Assembly: GCA_963757155.1 (NCBI GenBank) | Contig: CAVWQS010000024.1 | Coordinates: forward strand, 1 to 64,000 | Direction of reading: 5' to 3' | DNA length: 64,000 nucleotides | DNA from: DASXQK01 sp963757155 | Lineage (GTDB): Bacteria > Pseudomonadota > Alphaproteobacteria > Dongiales > Dongiaceae | Shown here: positions 8,020 through 17,406 of the stretch, one piece after another | Position numbering within the stretch: position 1 is the stretch's first letter | Layout: each line of letters begins with the position of its first letter | Notes under the pieces: model-generated | The model's database searches: none | Seen by the model: only the letters and a program-made list of their open reading frames with translations | Told to the model about the DNA's origin: nothing | Position numbers and translations under genes: made by a program

Positions 8020-11000
8020 AATATGCCGTCAATGGGAAATGGTTTGCGGCCGAGCCGCGGCCGGGGCAATGCCTGCGCACCTTCGTCCGCGATCTCGGGT
8101 TCTTCGGCGTCAAGAAAGGCTGCGATGCCGGCGATTGCGGGGCCTGCACGGTCTGGCTCGACGGCGAGCCGGTGCATTCCTGCCTGATGCCCGCCTTCCG
8201 CGCCGAGAACCGCGAGGTGACGACCATCGAGGGGCTCGCCCATAACGGCAAGCTGCATCCGATGCAGCAGGCCTTTCTCGACGCGCAGGCCTATCAATGC
8301 GGCTATTGCGCGGCCGGCATGATCATGACCGCCGTCTCGCTCGACGAGGCGCAGAAGAAGAACCTCCCGCGCTCGCTGAAAGGCAATCTCTGTCGCTGTA
8401 CCGGCTATCGCTCGATCAGAGATGCCATCCACGGCGTCGCCGAGGTCGAAGAGGATGTGGCTGGCAAGGCCTGCGGCGCCAGCCTGCGCAACCCCTTCGG
8501 GGAATCGATCGTCACCGGCAAGGCGCGCTACACCATGGATATCGCCATGGAGGGTTTGCTGCATCTGAAGGTGCTGCGCTCGCCCCATGCCCATGCGAAG
8601 ATCCTGAAGATCGACCGCAGCAAGGCGATGGCGGTTCCGGGCGTTGTCGAGGTCTTCACCTGGGAGGATGTCCCGCGCAAGCTCTACTCGTCGGCGCTGC
8701 ATGAGGACCATCTGGTCGATCCCGACGACACCTATATCCTCGACAATGTGGCGCGCTTCGTGGGCCAGCGCATCGCCGCCGTCGTGGCGGAGACGGAGGA
8801 GGCCGCCATCGCCGGCTGCCGGGCGCTGAAGGTGGAATACGAGGTTCTGCCGGCGGTCTTCGATCCGGTGGCCGCCATGGAGCCGGAAGCACCCTTGCTG
8901 CATCACAAGGGCGGCGAGGCCAAAGGCAATATCTATGTCGAGATCCATGGCGAGGTCGGCGATGTCGCCGCCGGCTTCAAGGAGGCCGATGCGATCCACG
9001 AGCACACCTATTCCACATCGCGGGTCCAGCATGTCCATCTCGAGACCCATGGCTCCATCGCCTGGCGGGACGAAGCCGGGCGGCTGCATATCCGCACGAG
9101 CTCGCAAGGCCCCTTCATCGTCCATCAGAAGCTCTGCTACCTCTTCGGGCTCTTCCCGCGCAGCCTTCACGTCTTCACCGAGCGGGTCGGCGGCGGCTTC
9201 GGGGGCAAGCAGGAGATGCTCTCGGAGGACCTGGTCCTGCTCGCCACGCTGAAGCTCGGGCGTCCCGTGAAATGGGAATTCACCCGGGAGGAGCAGTTCA
9301 TCGGCGCCTCCACCCGCCACCAGATGACGACACGGGTCAAGCTCGGGGCCAAGCGCGACGGCACCCTGACTGCCTTCGAGATCCATGTGGTCTCCAACGC
9401 CGGTGCCTATGGGGCGCATTCCGGCGAGACCCTCGGCGCGGCCATGGGCGTTCCTCTCGGCGGCTATCGCTGCCCCAACAAGAAGGGGGACGGCTATGCG
9501 GTCTACACCAACGTCGTCCCGGGCGGCGGCTTCCGCGGCTATGGCGCGTCCCAGACGACCTTCGCTATCGAATGCGCGGTCGACGAGATGGCGCGGCTCA
9601 TCGGGCGTGGATCCCTTCACCATGCGGCGCAAGAACATGCTCCGGTCCGGCGATTGGATCCAATCCGTGTTTGCGGAGACCGGCGATGTCGATGTCGGCA
9701 GCTACGGTCTCGACAAATGCGTGGACTATGTCGAACAGGCCCTGATCAAGGGTGGCGGCCTGCCCAAGCCCGCGGGGGACGACTGGGCCGAAGGCAAAGG
9801 CTTGGCGATGGCGGCCCAGGAAGGCGGTCCGCCGACGGAGCATCGCTCGGGCGGCGAGATGAAATTGCTTCCCGACGGGACCTACCATCTCGCCATCGGC
9901 TCGACCGAGATGGGCAATGGCTCGGTCACCTCCCATCGCCAGATCGCCGCCGAGATCATGGGATCGCGCGCCGATCAGATCGACATCATCAACGCCGACA
10001 CCGACCGCACGCCCTATGACACCGGCACCTTCGCCAGCACGGGCACGGTGGTCGCCGGCCAGGCAGTGGAGTTGACGGCGCGGGCGCTGCGCGATGAACA
10101 TCCTCGAATACGCCGGGCGCCACACCGGCACCGACCCTGCCGAGTGGAAGCTGGAGGAGGGTCATGTCAGTCGCGGCAATCAGCGCATCTCGCTGTCGGA
10201 TCTCTACGCCGCCGGGCATGCGGAGGGCCATCATTTCGAGGCCAAGCGCAAGGCCTATCTCTCCCCGCGCTCCATCGCCTTCAATGTGCAGGGGATACGC
10301 CTGGCGGTGCATCGCGTGACCGGCGAAATCCGCATCCTGCAGAGCGTCCAGGCCGCCGATATCGGGCGGCTGATCAACCCCATGCAGTGCCGCGGCCAGG
10401 TCGAAGGCGCCGTCGGCATGGGAATCGGCTGGGCCCTGACGGAGAATTTCGTCTATGACGCCGAGGGCAAGGTGGTGAACCCGAATTTGCGCAACTACCG
10501 CATTCCCGCCTATGCCGACGTGCCGCAGACCGATGTCTTCTTTGCGGATACCCACGATAAATTCGGCCCGCTGGGGGCCAAGCCTCAGGGTGAGTCCTCG
10601 ATCAATCCCGTCGCGCCCGCCATCTCCAATGCGCTGGCCGATGCGACGGGGGTACGCTTCGCCCATCTGCCCTTTACGGCGGACCGGATCTTCGACAAGC
10701 TCGCCCAAGACATGAGCACCCAAGGCTCCGCCAGCGGCGGCCGGGTCTCGATCGTCACGCAGACGCGGGTGAAGGTCGAGTTCAACGACGCCTTTGCCCG
10801 CTGGCAGGCGGACACCAGCAAGGTCATCCAGAGCTTCCCCGGCTTCATCGAGCAGACGGTGATCCCACCGAGCCCGCCGCAGCAGGTCGATTGGGTGATC
10901 CTGCAGCGCTTCGCCACCGAGGCCAATGCCGTTGGCTGGCTCAACTCGCCCGAGCGGCTGAAGCGGGTGGATGGGGCGGGGGCGATGCTGGTGGGCAGCG

Positions 11001-11677
11001 ACGATGTCCATATCGTCAAGGACGGTGCGGCGGGCGCCTTGCCGGCCCCCGTCGCCGCCGTGATCTCGACCCGCATCAAGCCCGGGCAGGAGCCCGCCTA
11101 TCGCCGCTGGGAGCAGCGCATCGCCGCCGCTCAGACTAGGGCGCCGGGCTTCCAGGGCTATCGTTTCGAGCCGCCGATCGCCGGGGTGCAGGAGGATTGG
11201 CTCTCCATCCTGCGCTTCGATACGGAAGAGCATCTCCAGGCCTGGATGGATTCCCCGGAGCGCCAGGAGCTGCTCAAGGACGCCAGCAGCTTCACCGAGG
11301 AATTCCACACCCGCATCGCCCGTAGCGGATTCGACCAATGGTTCCCGTTGGGAGGCGCCGGTGCCGCGCCGCCTTCGGCGTGGAAGATGAACATGGTCGT
11401 CCTGCTGCTGCTCTATCCCATCGTCTTCCTGTTCGGCACTTTCGTGGTTAACCCCTATTTTCTCGGCTGGGCGAAGCTGCCCTTTCCCGTGGCGCTCTTC
11501 CTATCCAATGTCGCCAGCATCGTCCTGCTGAATTACCTGGTGCCCTGGGTCAGCAAGCGGTTCTCCTGGTGGCTGGCCCCCAGCGCGACCGGAGTGGGGC
11601 GGGTCAATCTCGGCGGCTGGGCGCTCCTCGCGGCCCTTTGTGTCTTGATGGTGATTATCTTCACTTGGCTTTTTTAA
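8016..11677 (+). pseudogene. 2Fe-2S/molybdopterin-binding subunit fused to ABM and membrane domains; two frameshifts
   Basis: The N-terminal 150 residues are a xanthine-dehydrogenase-type ferredoxin pair of domains (CDAGDCGAC at residue 36, CGYC at 95, CRCTGY at 126). The molybdopterin domains follow (GGGFGGKQE, GGGFRGYGASQ, and GAKPQGESS with the probable catalytic Glu). The frame shifts by +1 near 9601-9607 (after ARLIG, resuming at VDPFTMRRKNML) and again near 10092-10098 (after ARALRD, resuming at NILEYAGRH). After the normal family end (HLPFTADRIFDKLA) the frame continues without a stop through two ABM-type monooxygenase-like domains (from about 10740) and three hydrophobic helices to 11677. 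An internal ATG at 10712 could begin a separate ABM protein; CAA at 10706 is one base from TAA. Whether the gene is truly broken or the sequence is faulty is open. Confidence 0.75.
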
Positions 11678-11900
11678 TTGTTGTTCTTGTCGTTATTATA
11701 ATTGTCTTTTTGTTCTTTCATTCTCAATAGGCATAGATCTCGCCAAACGGCGCACGATAGTCATCGGTTTTTCGGCCCGTTGACCGGCGCGAGCGGCTGC
11801 TCTAGCCCACCGACATCGATCCGCCTTACCATGGATCTCTTCGGTATCGAGGAGCTGGCAGGATGACGAAAGCTTTGGGCATCTGCTCAGGCGGCGAGCC

Positions 11901-12368
11901 ATGGTGAACTCGGGCGAGATGCGGCGGAACGAAGTAGCGGTCCAGCCGCCCGAACCCAGTGCGGCGGGCCTCGTCTTCATCGGCGTCATCCGGACCCCCT
12001 GGACCTCGCCGCGGGACTGTCCGCATGGCGGGCGCGAGGACGGTCCGGTCTGCCGCATCGAGGTCAGCGAGCCCTGGGTCCCCGCCCTCGACGGCATCGA
12101 GGATTTCGAGCGGATCGAAGTGCTGTACTGGCTCCACCAGGCCCGCCGCGATCTCGTTCGCCAAAGCCCTGGCAATGACGGCAAGACGCGCGGCGCCTTC
12201 GGCTTGCGCTCGCCGATTCGCCCGAACCCGATCGGCATATCCCTTGTCCGGCTCCTGGGACGCGACGGGCCGACCCTCAGCGTCCGCGGGCTCGACTGCC
12301 TGGATGGCACGCCGCTGCTCGATCTGAAGCCGGAGCGGTGTCCCTTCACGCCTCCCCGCGACATTTAG
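11901..12368 (+). CDS. TrmO/TsaA-family tRNA methyltransferase-like protein
   Basis: A 155-residue member of the TsaA (UPF0066) family; the characterised member TrmO N6-methylates t6A37 of tRNA-Thr using SAM. The family signature is clear: FIGVIRTPW near the start, FERIEVLYWLHQARR, then GAFGLRSPIRPNPIGISLVRLL (the RSPxRPNPIGxS core) and LDGTPLLDLKPERCPF. The start may be ATG 11901 or ATG 11919; neither has a strong ribosome site. It stands alone, 223 bases after the Mo-hydroxylase gene across an unusually AT-rich stretch. Many bacteria keep diverged copies, so tRNA specificity is inferred. Confidence 0.83.
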   Translation: MVNSGEMRRNEVAVQPPEPSAAGLVFIGVIRTPWTSPRDCPHGGREDGPVCRIEVSEPWVPALDGIEDFERIEVLYWLHQARRDLVRQSPGNDGKTRGAFGLRSPIRPNPIGISLVRLLGRDGPTLSVRGLDCLDGTPLLDLKPERCPFTPPRDI

Positions 12369-12430
12369 CCCCTGCGCGTTGCGTCCGATGGCGGTAGAAA
12401 TCCAGCCTTGGGCGGCGAGGGCGATGGACG

Positions 12431-13714
12431 ATGGGCGAGCGGCTGCGGCTTCTGTTTTGCGACCATCTCAATCTGGCGCGCGGCAAATATCTGCCGGCAA
12501 GCAAGATCGGCGACGGCAGCTCACGCTTCTGCCAGGGCGTCTTCGCCGTCGGCTATGACAAGGATCTCCTGGCGGCGCCGGGCTCGAAGATGCGCGACGG
12601 CCTGCCCGATATGGACGCTGTCTACAAGGCCGCCGACATCCGTCCGGGCTGGGAACCGGATAGCAAGGTCGTCGTGGCGGATCTGGCAGACAGCGGCGGC
12701 ACGCCACTGCCGCTCTGCGGGCGGAGCCTGCTGAAGCGCACGGTGCGGGAATGGGAGGCCCTCGGCTACGCGCCCAAGATCGGGCTGGAGCTCGAGGCCT
12801 ATGCCTTCCAGCGCGACGGGGCAGCCAAGCTCATCCCCTATGAGACCCCCGGCGCCTATGTCTACGCTACCGGCCGGCTCGCCGATCCGATCCGCTTCAC
12901 CGATGCCATATGGGACAGGGCCGCCGCGGCGGGGCTGCAGCTGGACAGCATCACCACCGAATATGATTCCCCGCAGTTCGAATTCACCCTCGCCCATGAC
13001 GATGCGGTGAAGGCGGTGGACCAGGCCTTCCTGTTCCGGCTGCTGGCGCGCGAGATCGCGCTGGAGCATGGGATCATCCTCACCTTCATGCCCAAGCCGA
13101 TCCCGGGCAAGAGCGGCAGCGGGCTGCATGTGAATTTCAGCTTTCTCGACAAGGACGGGCACAACGCTTTGGGCGATGGCCGGACGCCGGAGACGATGAC
13201 CCCGCTGATGCGGGGCTGCGTCGCGGGGCTCCTGCATCATCATCGCGGCATGGCCGGATTGCTGGCGCCGACGGTCAATTCCTATGAGCGGCTGAAGCCG
13301 GCGACCCTGTCGGGCTATTGGCGCAATTGGGCGGTCGATCACCGGGGCGTCACCACGCGACTCTCCGCCGAGACGGGTGAGAGATCCCGGATCGAGCATC
13401 GCATGGGCGATGGGGCCGCCAATCCCTATACGGCCGTCGCCCTGGTGCTGCAGGCGGCGCGGCTCGGCCTCGCCGGCGGCTATGAGCTGCCTCCGGCCGA
13501 GACCGGCGATTGCATCGATCGCTAGGATGCGGAGGAGGGGACGCCCGACGGCTTGGCGGGCGCCCTGGAGGCCCTGGCGGCGGATCACAAGCTCGTGGCG
13601 GCCGTGGGCGCGGCGCTGGTCGAGAACCATATTTTCGTCAAACGGCACGAGATCGAGAAGACAGCGTCGCTGGAAGGCGATTCCCTTCGCGATTTCTACA
13701 TCTATTATGTCTGA
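12431..13714 (+). pseudogene. Glutamine synthetase-like (gamma-glutamyl-amine ligase) gene with in-frame TAG
   Basis: A GS-family ligase of about 427 codons. Recognisable are the beta-grasp start (LRLLFCDHLNLARGKYLP), a catalytic Glu segment (GLELEAYAFQ), the nucleotide/metal region (GSGLHVNFSF), NSYERLKP, and EHRMGDGAANPYTAVALVLQ. Codon 365 (13523-13525) is TAG, but the same frame continues with DAEEGTPDGLAGALEAL, LVENHIFVKRHEIEK and DFYIYYV, the expected GS C-terminus, to TGA at 13712. It is therefore one gene interrupted by an amber codon. It resembles PuuA/IpuC-type enzymes that glutamylate amines more than housekeeping GlnA. A ferredoxin and reductase follow at 33 and 22 bases. Termination at TAG would remove about 62 residues. 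Confidence 0.78.
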
Positions 13715-13747
13715 TCGCAGTTGATCGACGACGAAAGGAAGACGCGT

Positions 13748-14065
13748 ATGCCGAAGGTCACCTGGGTCCTTGGCAATGGCAAGGAGATCACCGCCGAGGT
13801 CCCCGTGGGGCACAATATGATGGAGGCGGCTGTCGCCCATAATGTGCCCGATGTGATCGGGGAATGCGGCGGCTGCCTCTCCTGCGCCACCTGCCATGTT
13901 TTCGTCGATCCTGCCTGGTTCGCCAAGACCGGGGGCCCCAGCGAGATGGAGAGCGACATGCTGGAGATCACCATGGTCGACCGGCAGGCGACCAGCCGGC
14001 TCAGCTGCCAGATCGTCTCGGCGCCGGAGCTGGACGGGCTGGTCCTGAGGGTACCGCGGCTCTAG
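13748..14065 (+). CDS. 2Fe-2S ferredoxin (putidaredoxin/adrenodoxin type)
   Basis: A 105-residue soluble electron carrier. The cluster ligands follow the adrenodoxin spacing C-x5-C-x2-C: GECGGCLSCATCHVFVD supplies three, and LSCQIV near residue 86 the fourth. DPAWF and SEMESDMLEIT are the acidic partner-binding helix typical of putidaredoxins. AAGGAAG precedes ATG 13748. It sits between a GS-like ligase and a dedicated reductase, so it should deliver electrons from NAD(P)H to a cytochrome P450 or Rieske oxygenase, neither of which is in the window. Confidence 0.92.
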   Translation: MPKVTWVLGNGKEITAEVPVGHNMMEAAVAHNVPDVIGECGGCLSCATCHVFVDPAWFAKTGGPSEMESDMLEITMVDRQATSRLSCQIVSAPELDGLVLRVPRL

Positions 14066-14087
14066 CGGCCGCCGCCCCGTTCTCTTC

Positions 14088-15329
14088 ATGCCGGATCCCA
14101 TCATCATCATCGGCGCCGGCCAGGCCGGTGCCTCGCTCGCCGCGCGGTTGCGGGCGCTGGGCTATGACGGCCCGCTGCTGATGCTGGGGGAGGAGCCGGT
14201 TCCCCCCTATCAGCGCCCGCCGCTCTCGAAGAAATACATGTCCGGCGAGCTGGATCTGTCCCGGCTCCTGATCCGCCCGCAGAGCTGGTATGAGGAACAG
14301 GACGTCCAGCTCCGGCTGTCGACTCTGGTCGCGGGCCTTTCGCCGGGCGAGCGCCGCGTGACCTTGGCCGACGGGTCCGAGCTCCGCTACGCGAAGCTGG
14401 CGCTGACGACGGGCGCGCGGCCGCGCCGCCTGCCGGCTTCTGTCGGAGGCGATCTCGCCGGCGTCTTCACCATCCGCAATCTGGCCGATGTCGATTCCCT
14501 CGCGCCGGCCCTGGTGCCGGGCAAGACAATGCTGGTGGTGGGGGGCGGCTATATCGGCCTCGAAGCCGCCGCGGTCGGCGCGGCCAAGGGGCTGCAGGTC
14601 GTCCTCATCGAGATGGCGCCGCGCATCCTGCAGCGCGTCGCCTGCCATTTCACCGCCGATTATTTCCGTGATCTGCACGGCCGCCATGGCGTCGTCATCC
14701 GCGAATCCGCCGGGCTGCGGGAGCTGCTGGGCACGGACGGGCGGCTTACCGGCGCGCTGATGGCGGACGGCAGCCTGATCGAGGCGGATCTCGCCGTCAT
14801 CGGCATCGGCATCACCCCCAATGACGATCTGGCGCAAAGCGCGGGGCTGGCGGTGGAGAACGGCATCCTGGTGGACGGATCCTGCCGCAGCTCGGCGCCG
14901 GAGATCTTCGCCGCAGGGGATTGCGCCAATTTCCCCTGGCGCGGCCATCGCACCCGGCTCGAATCCGTGCAGAACGCCGTCGAGCAGGCCGAGCATGCCG
15001 CAGCATCCATGCTGGGCGCCTCCGGCGACTACGATCCCGTGCCCTGGTTCTGGTCGGATCAATATGACGTCAAGCTGCAGATCGCGGGCCTCAACCGTGG
15101 TTATGACGATGCGGTACTGCGTCCGGGCAAGCGGGAGGGCAGCCAGTCGGTCTGGTATTTCGCCGGCGACCGCCTCATCGCCGTGGATTCCAAGAACGAC
15201 GCGCTGGCCTATGCCTTCGGCAAGAAGATCATCGAGTCCGGACGGACGATCCCCAAGGCCGTCGCCGCCGACCCCGCGGCGGATCTGAAAAGCTGGGCGA
15301 TGGGGACAGCGCGAGGGGAAGCGACCTAA
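14088..15329 (+). CDS. NAD(P)H-ferredoxin reductase (putidaredoxin/rhodocoxin reductase type)
   Basis: A 413-residue FAD flavoprotein passing electrons from NAD(P)H to the adjacent ferredoxin. The FAD site is PIIIIGAGQAGASLAARLR at the N-terminus; the NAD site is TMLVVGGGYIGLEAAAVGA near residue 145; GIGITPNDDLA and EIFAAGDCANFPW mark the second FAD contact. The C-terminal WFWSDQYDVKLQIAGLNRGYD matches the family's reductase C-terminal domain. It starts 22 bases after the ferredoxin stop, so the pair forms a class I redox chain. Its TAA overlaps the TAG of the convergent mmsB gene in a shared CTAA. Confidence 0.93.
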   Translation: MPDPIIIIGAGQAGASLAARLRALGYDGPLLMLGEEPVPPYQRPPLSKKYMSGELDLSRLLIRPQSWYEEQDVQLRLSTLVAGLSPGERRVTLADGSELRYAKLALTTGARPRRLPASVGGDLAGVFTIRNLADVDSLAPALVPGKTMLVVGGGYIGLEAAAVGAAKGLQVVLIEMAPRILQRVACHFTADYFRDLHGRHGVVIRESAGLRELLGTDGRLTGALMADGSLIEADLAVIGIGITPNDDLAQSAGLAVENGILVDGSCRSSAPEIFAAGDCANFPWRGHRTRLESVQNAVEQAEHAAASMLGASGDYDPVPWFWSDQYDVKLQIAGLNRGYDDAVLRPGKREGSQSVWYFAGDRLIAVDSKNDALAYAFGKKIIESGRTIPKAVAADPAADLKSWAMGTARGEAT

Positions 15330-16216
15330 TCCTTCCCCCGCAGCATCCGGATGATGCCGGAGAAATCGCTGCCGCCGTATCCGCCCGCCGCGTAGCGGCT
15401 ATAGAGGCCGGTTGCCGCGGCCCCCAGAGGGGTGAGGGCGGCGGTCTTGGAGGCGGCCTCCTGGGAGAGGCGGAGGTCCTTCAGCATCATCTCGGCCGTG
15501 AATCCCGCCTTGTAGTCGCGGTTGGCGGGCGAGCTCGGCACCGGGCCGGGCACGGGACAATAGCTGGTGAGGGACCAGCATTGACCCGAGGATTTCGAGG
15601 CGATGTCGAACAGCTTCTGCGGCTCGAGGCCGAGCTTCTCGGCCAGAGCGAAGGCCTCCGACACTGCGATCATCGAGATGCCGAGGATCATGTTGTTGCA
15701 GATCTTGGCCGCCTGCCCGTTGCCCGCCCCGCCGGCATAGACGATGGTCTTGCCCATGGCTTCCAGGAACTGCTGGGCCGCGGCGAAGGCTTCGGGCGGC
15801 CCGCCGACCATGAAGGTGAGCGTCCCCGCCGCGGCACCTGCGGTGCCGCCGGAAACCGGCGCATCGACCATCATCCGGTCCGCCGCCGCGGCGGCGGCGC
15901 CGACCTCTCGCGCGGTCTCGACGTCGATGGTGGAGCTGTCGATCAGCAGCGAGCGCGGGGCGGCCGTTTCCAGCACACGGCCCGCACCCAGATAGACATC
16001 CCGCATATGCGCGCCCGCCGGCAGCATGGTGATGACGACCTCCGCCGTGCGGGCCGCATCGGCGGGCGAGGTTGCCGCGACCGCGCCGTCCTTGACGGAC
16101 TGGGCGACCAGGTCCGGCACGAGATCGAAGCCTCTCACCTCATGGCCGGCCTTCAGCAGATTCCGTGCCATGGGGCCGCCCATATTGCCGAGGCCGATGA
16201 AGCCGATCCGCGCCAT
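15326..16216 (-). CDS. mmsB: 3-hydroxyisobutyrate dehydrogenase
   Basis: Oxidises 3-hydroxyisobutyrate to methylmalonate semialdehyde with NAD+, the step after HIBYL-CoA hydrolysis in valine degradation. The Rossmann motif is ARIGFIGLGNMGGPMARNLL; the substrate segment DAPVSGGTAGAAAGTLTFMVGG and the catalytic-Lys region AAKICNNMILG are both canonical for beta-hydroxyacid dehydrogenases. At 296 residues it has the expected length. It lies immediately downstream of the HIBYL-CoA hydrolase gene on the same strand (24 bases apart), which supports the specific assignment over other family members. Confidence 0.9.
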   Translation of the reverse strand: MARIGFIGLGNMGGPMARNLLKAGHEVRGFDLVPDLVAQSVKDGAVAATSPADAARTAEVVITMLPAGAHMRDVYLGAGRVLETAAPRSLLIDSSTIDVETAREVGAAAAAADRMMVDAPVSGGTAGAAAGTLTFMVGGPPEAFAAAQQFLEAMGKTIVYAGGAGNGQAAKICNNMILGISMIAVSEAFALAEKLGLEPQKLFDIASKSSGQCWSLTSYCPVPGPVPSSPANRDYKAGFTAEMMLKDLRLSQEAASKTAALTPLGAAATGLYSRYAAGGYGGSDFSGIIRMLRGKD

Positions 16217-16240
16217 GAGAGTCTCCTCCTGATCGCCGGG

Positions 16241-17281
16241 TTAGGGGATATCGAGCTCGCCGCGTGCGGCGGGCGCGAAGAAAGCATCGATCGCAGCATG
16301 GTCGACGTCGGCCAATTGCGCCGGCGACCAGCTCGGCCTGTTGTGCTTCTCGATGATGACCGCCCGCACCCCTTCGTGGAAGTCGGGCAGATGGCCGGGG
16401 GCATGGCTCGCCATGCGCCATTCCATGCGCAGGCAATCGTCGATATCGAGGCTCGCGCCGGCCCGGATCTCGCGGAAGGTGAGGGCGAGCGAGGTCGGCG
16501 ATTTCCGCGCCAGTGTCTCGCTGACATGGCGGGCGAATTCGGTCTCGCTGGCGGCGAGGGCGGCGAAGATTGCCTCCAGGCTCGGCCGGCCGAAGAGATC
16601 GTCGATCTCCGCCTGGTGCCCGGGAAGATGGGCCGGGCCGGGATGCTCGGCGAAACGCGCCAGGATGGCATCGATCTCGGCGGGCGTGGCGGCCAGGGCT
16701 TCGTCGAGGGCCTCGAGGCGGGCGCGATGAACAAAATGCGTCGCGATGCCGGCATAGAGCATGTCCGCCGCGTTCAGCCGGTGGCCGGTCAGGCCGAGAT
16801 AAAGGCCGATCTGCCCGGGGCAGCGCGGCAGGAAGAAGGACCCGCCGACATCGGGAAAGAAGCCGATGCCCGTTTCCGGCATGGCGAAGATCGCATGCTC
16901 GCTCACCACGCGATAGCGCCCATGCACCGAGAGGCCCACCCCGCCGCCCATGGCGATGCCGTCGATGATAGCCGCATAGGGCTTGGCGTAATGGCCGAGG
17001 AGCGCGTTCAGCCGGTATTCGTCATGCCAGAAGCGATAGGCATAGTCATCGCCGGCCTCGGCCGCCTCCGAAAGCCGGCGGATGTCGCCCCCGGCGCAGA
17101 AAGCCCGCCCGCCGGCGCCCCGGACCACCACGGCGGCGATGGCGTCGTCCGCGGCCCAGGCGTGGAGCCGCGCCTCCAGTTCATGGCACATCTCCAGGGT
17201 CAGGGCGTTCAGCGCCTTCGGCCGGTTGAGCAGGACCTGGCCGAGGCCGTTCTGTTGGGAAAAGAGGATGTCGGGATCCAT
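16241..17281 (-). CDS. 3-hydroxyisobutyryl-CoA hydrolase (enoyl-CoA hydratase/isomerase family)
   Basis: Hydrolyses 3-hydroxyisobutyryl-CoA to free 3-hydroxyisobutyrate in valine catabolism. The crotonase-fold oxyanion segments are RAFCAGGDIRRLSE and IAMGGGVGLSVHGRYRVV, followed by FAMPETGIGFFPDVGGSFFLPR, which carries the acidic catalytic residues typical of HIBCH rather than ordinary hydratases. The HIBYL-CoA hydrolase C-terminal extension is present (346 residues in all). ATG 17281 (MDPDILF) is chosen because homologous similarity begins there; an earlier in-frame ATG adds only a low-complexity stretch. mmsB follows on the same transcript. Confidence 0.9.
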   Translation of the reverse strand: MDPDILFSQQNGLGQVLLNRPKALNALTLEMCHELEARLHAWAADDAIAAVVVRGAGGRAFCAGGDIRRLSEAAEAGDDYAYRFWHDEYRLNALLGHYAKPYAAIIDGIAMGGGVGLSVHGRYRVVSEHAIFAMPETGIGFFPDVGGSFFLPRCPGQIGLYLGLTGHRLNAADMLYAGIATHFVHRARLEALDEALAATPAEIDAILARFAEHPGPAHLPGHQAEIDDLFGRPSLEAIFAALAASETEFARHVSETLARKSPTSLALTFREIRAGASLDIDDCLRMEWRMASHAPGHLPDFHEGVRAVIIEKHNRPSWSPAQLADVDHAAIDAFFAPAARGELDIP

Positions 17282-17406
17282 GGGCGGCCCATTGAAGCCG
17301 ACCGGAAGGGCGCGGCGCAAGGATCGATCCTGGTCTCGTCCTCGGTGACAATCGGCCCCAAGCTGTGGATGATGCCGGCGGAGTGCAACCTAGGAGACAG
17401 GCGACC

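Noticed and set aside
9597..10100. Programmed ribosomal frameshifting in the Mo-cofactor subunit
   Set aside because: No slippery heptamer, no downstream pseudoknot candidate, and shifts of the same kind occur in several unrelated genes.
13523..13525. Pyrrolysine or general amber recoding
   Set aside because: TAG is used as an ordinary stop by other genes here (e.g. tdh, both glycosyltransferases at 60055-60058, cydB), and no pyl genes are present.
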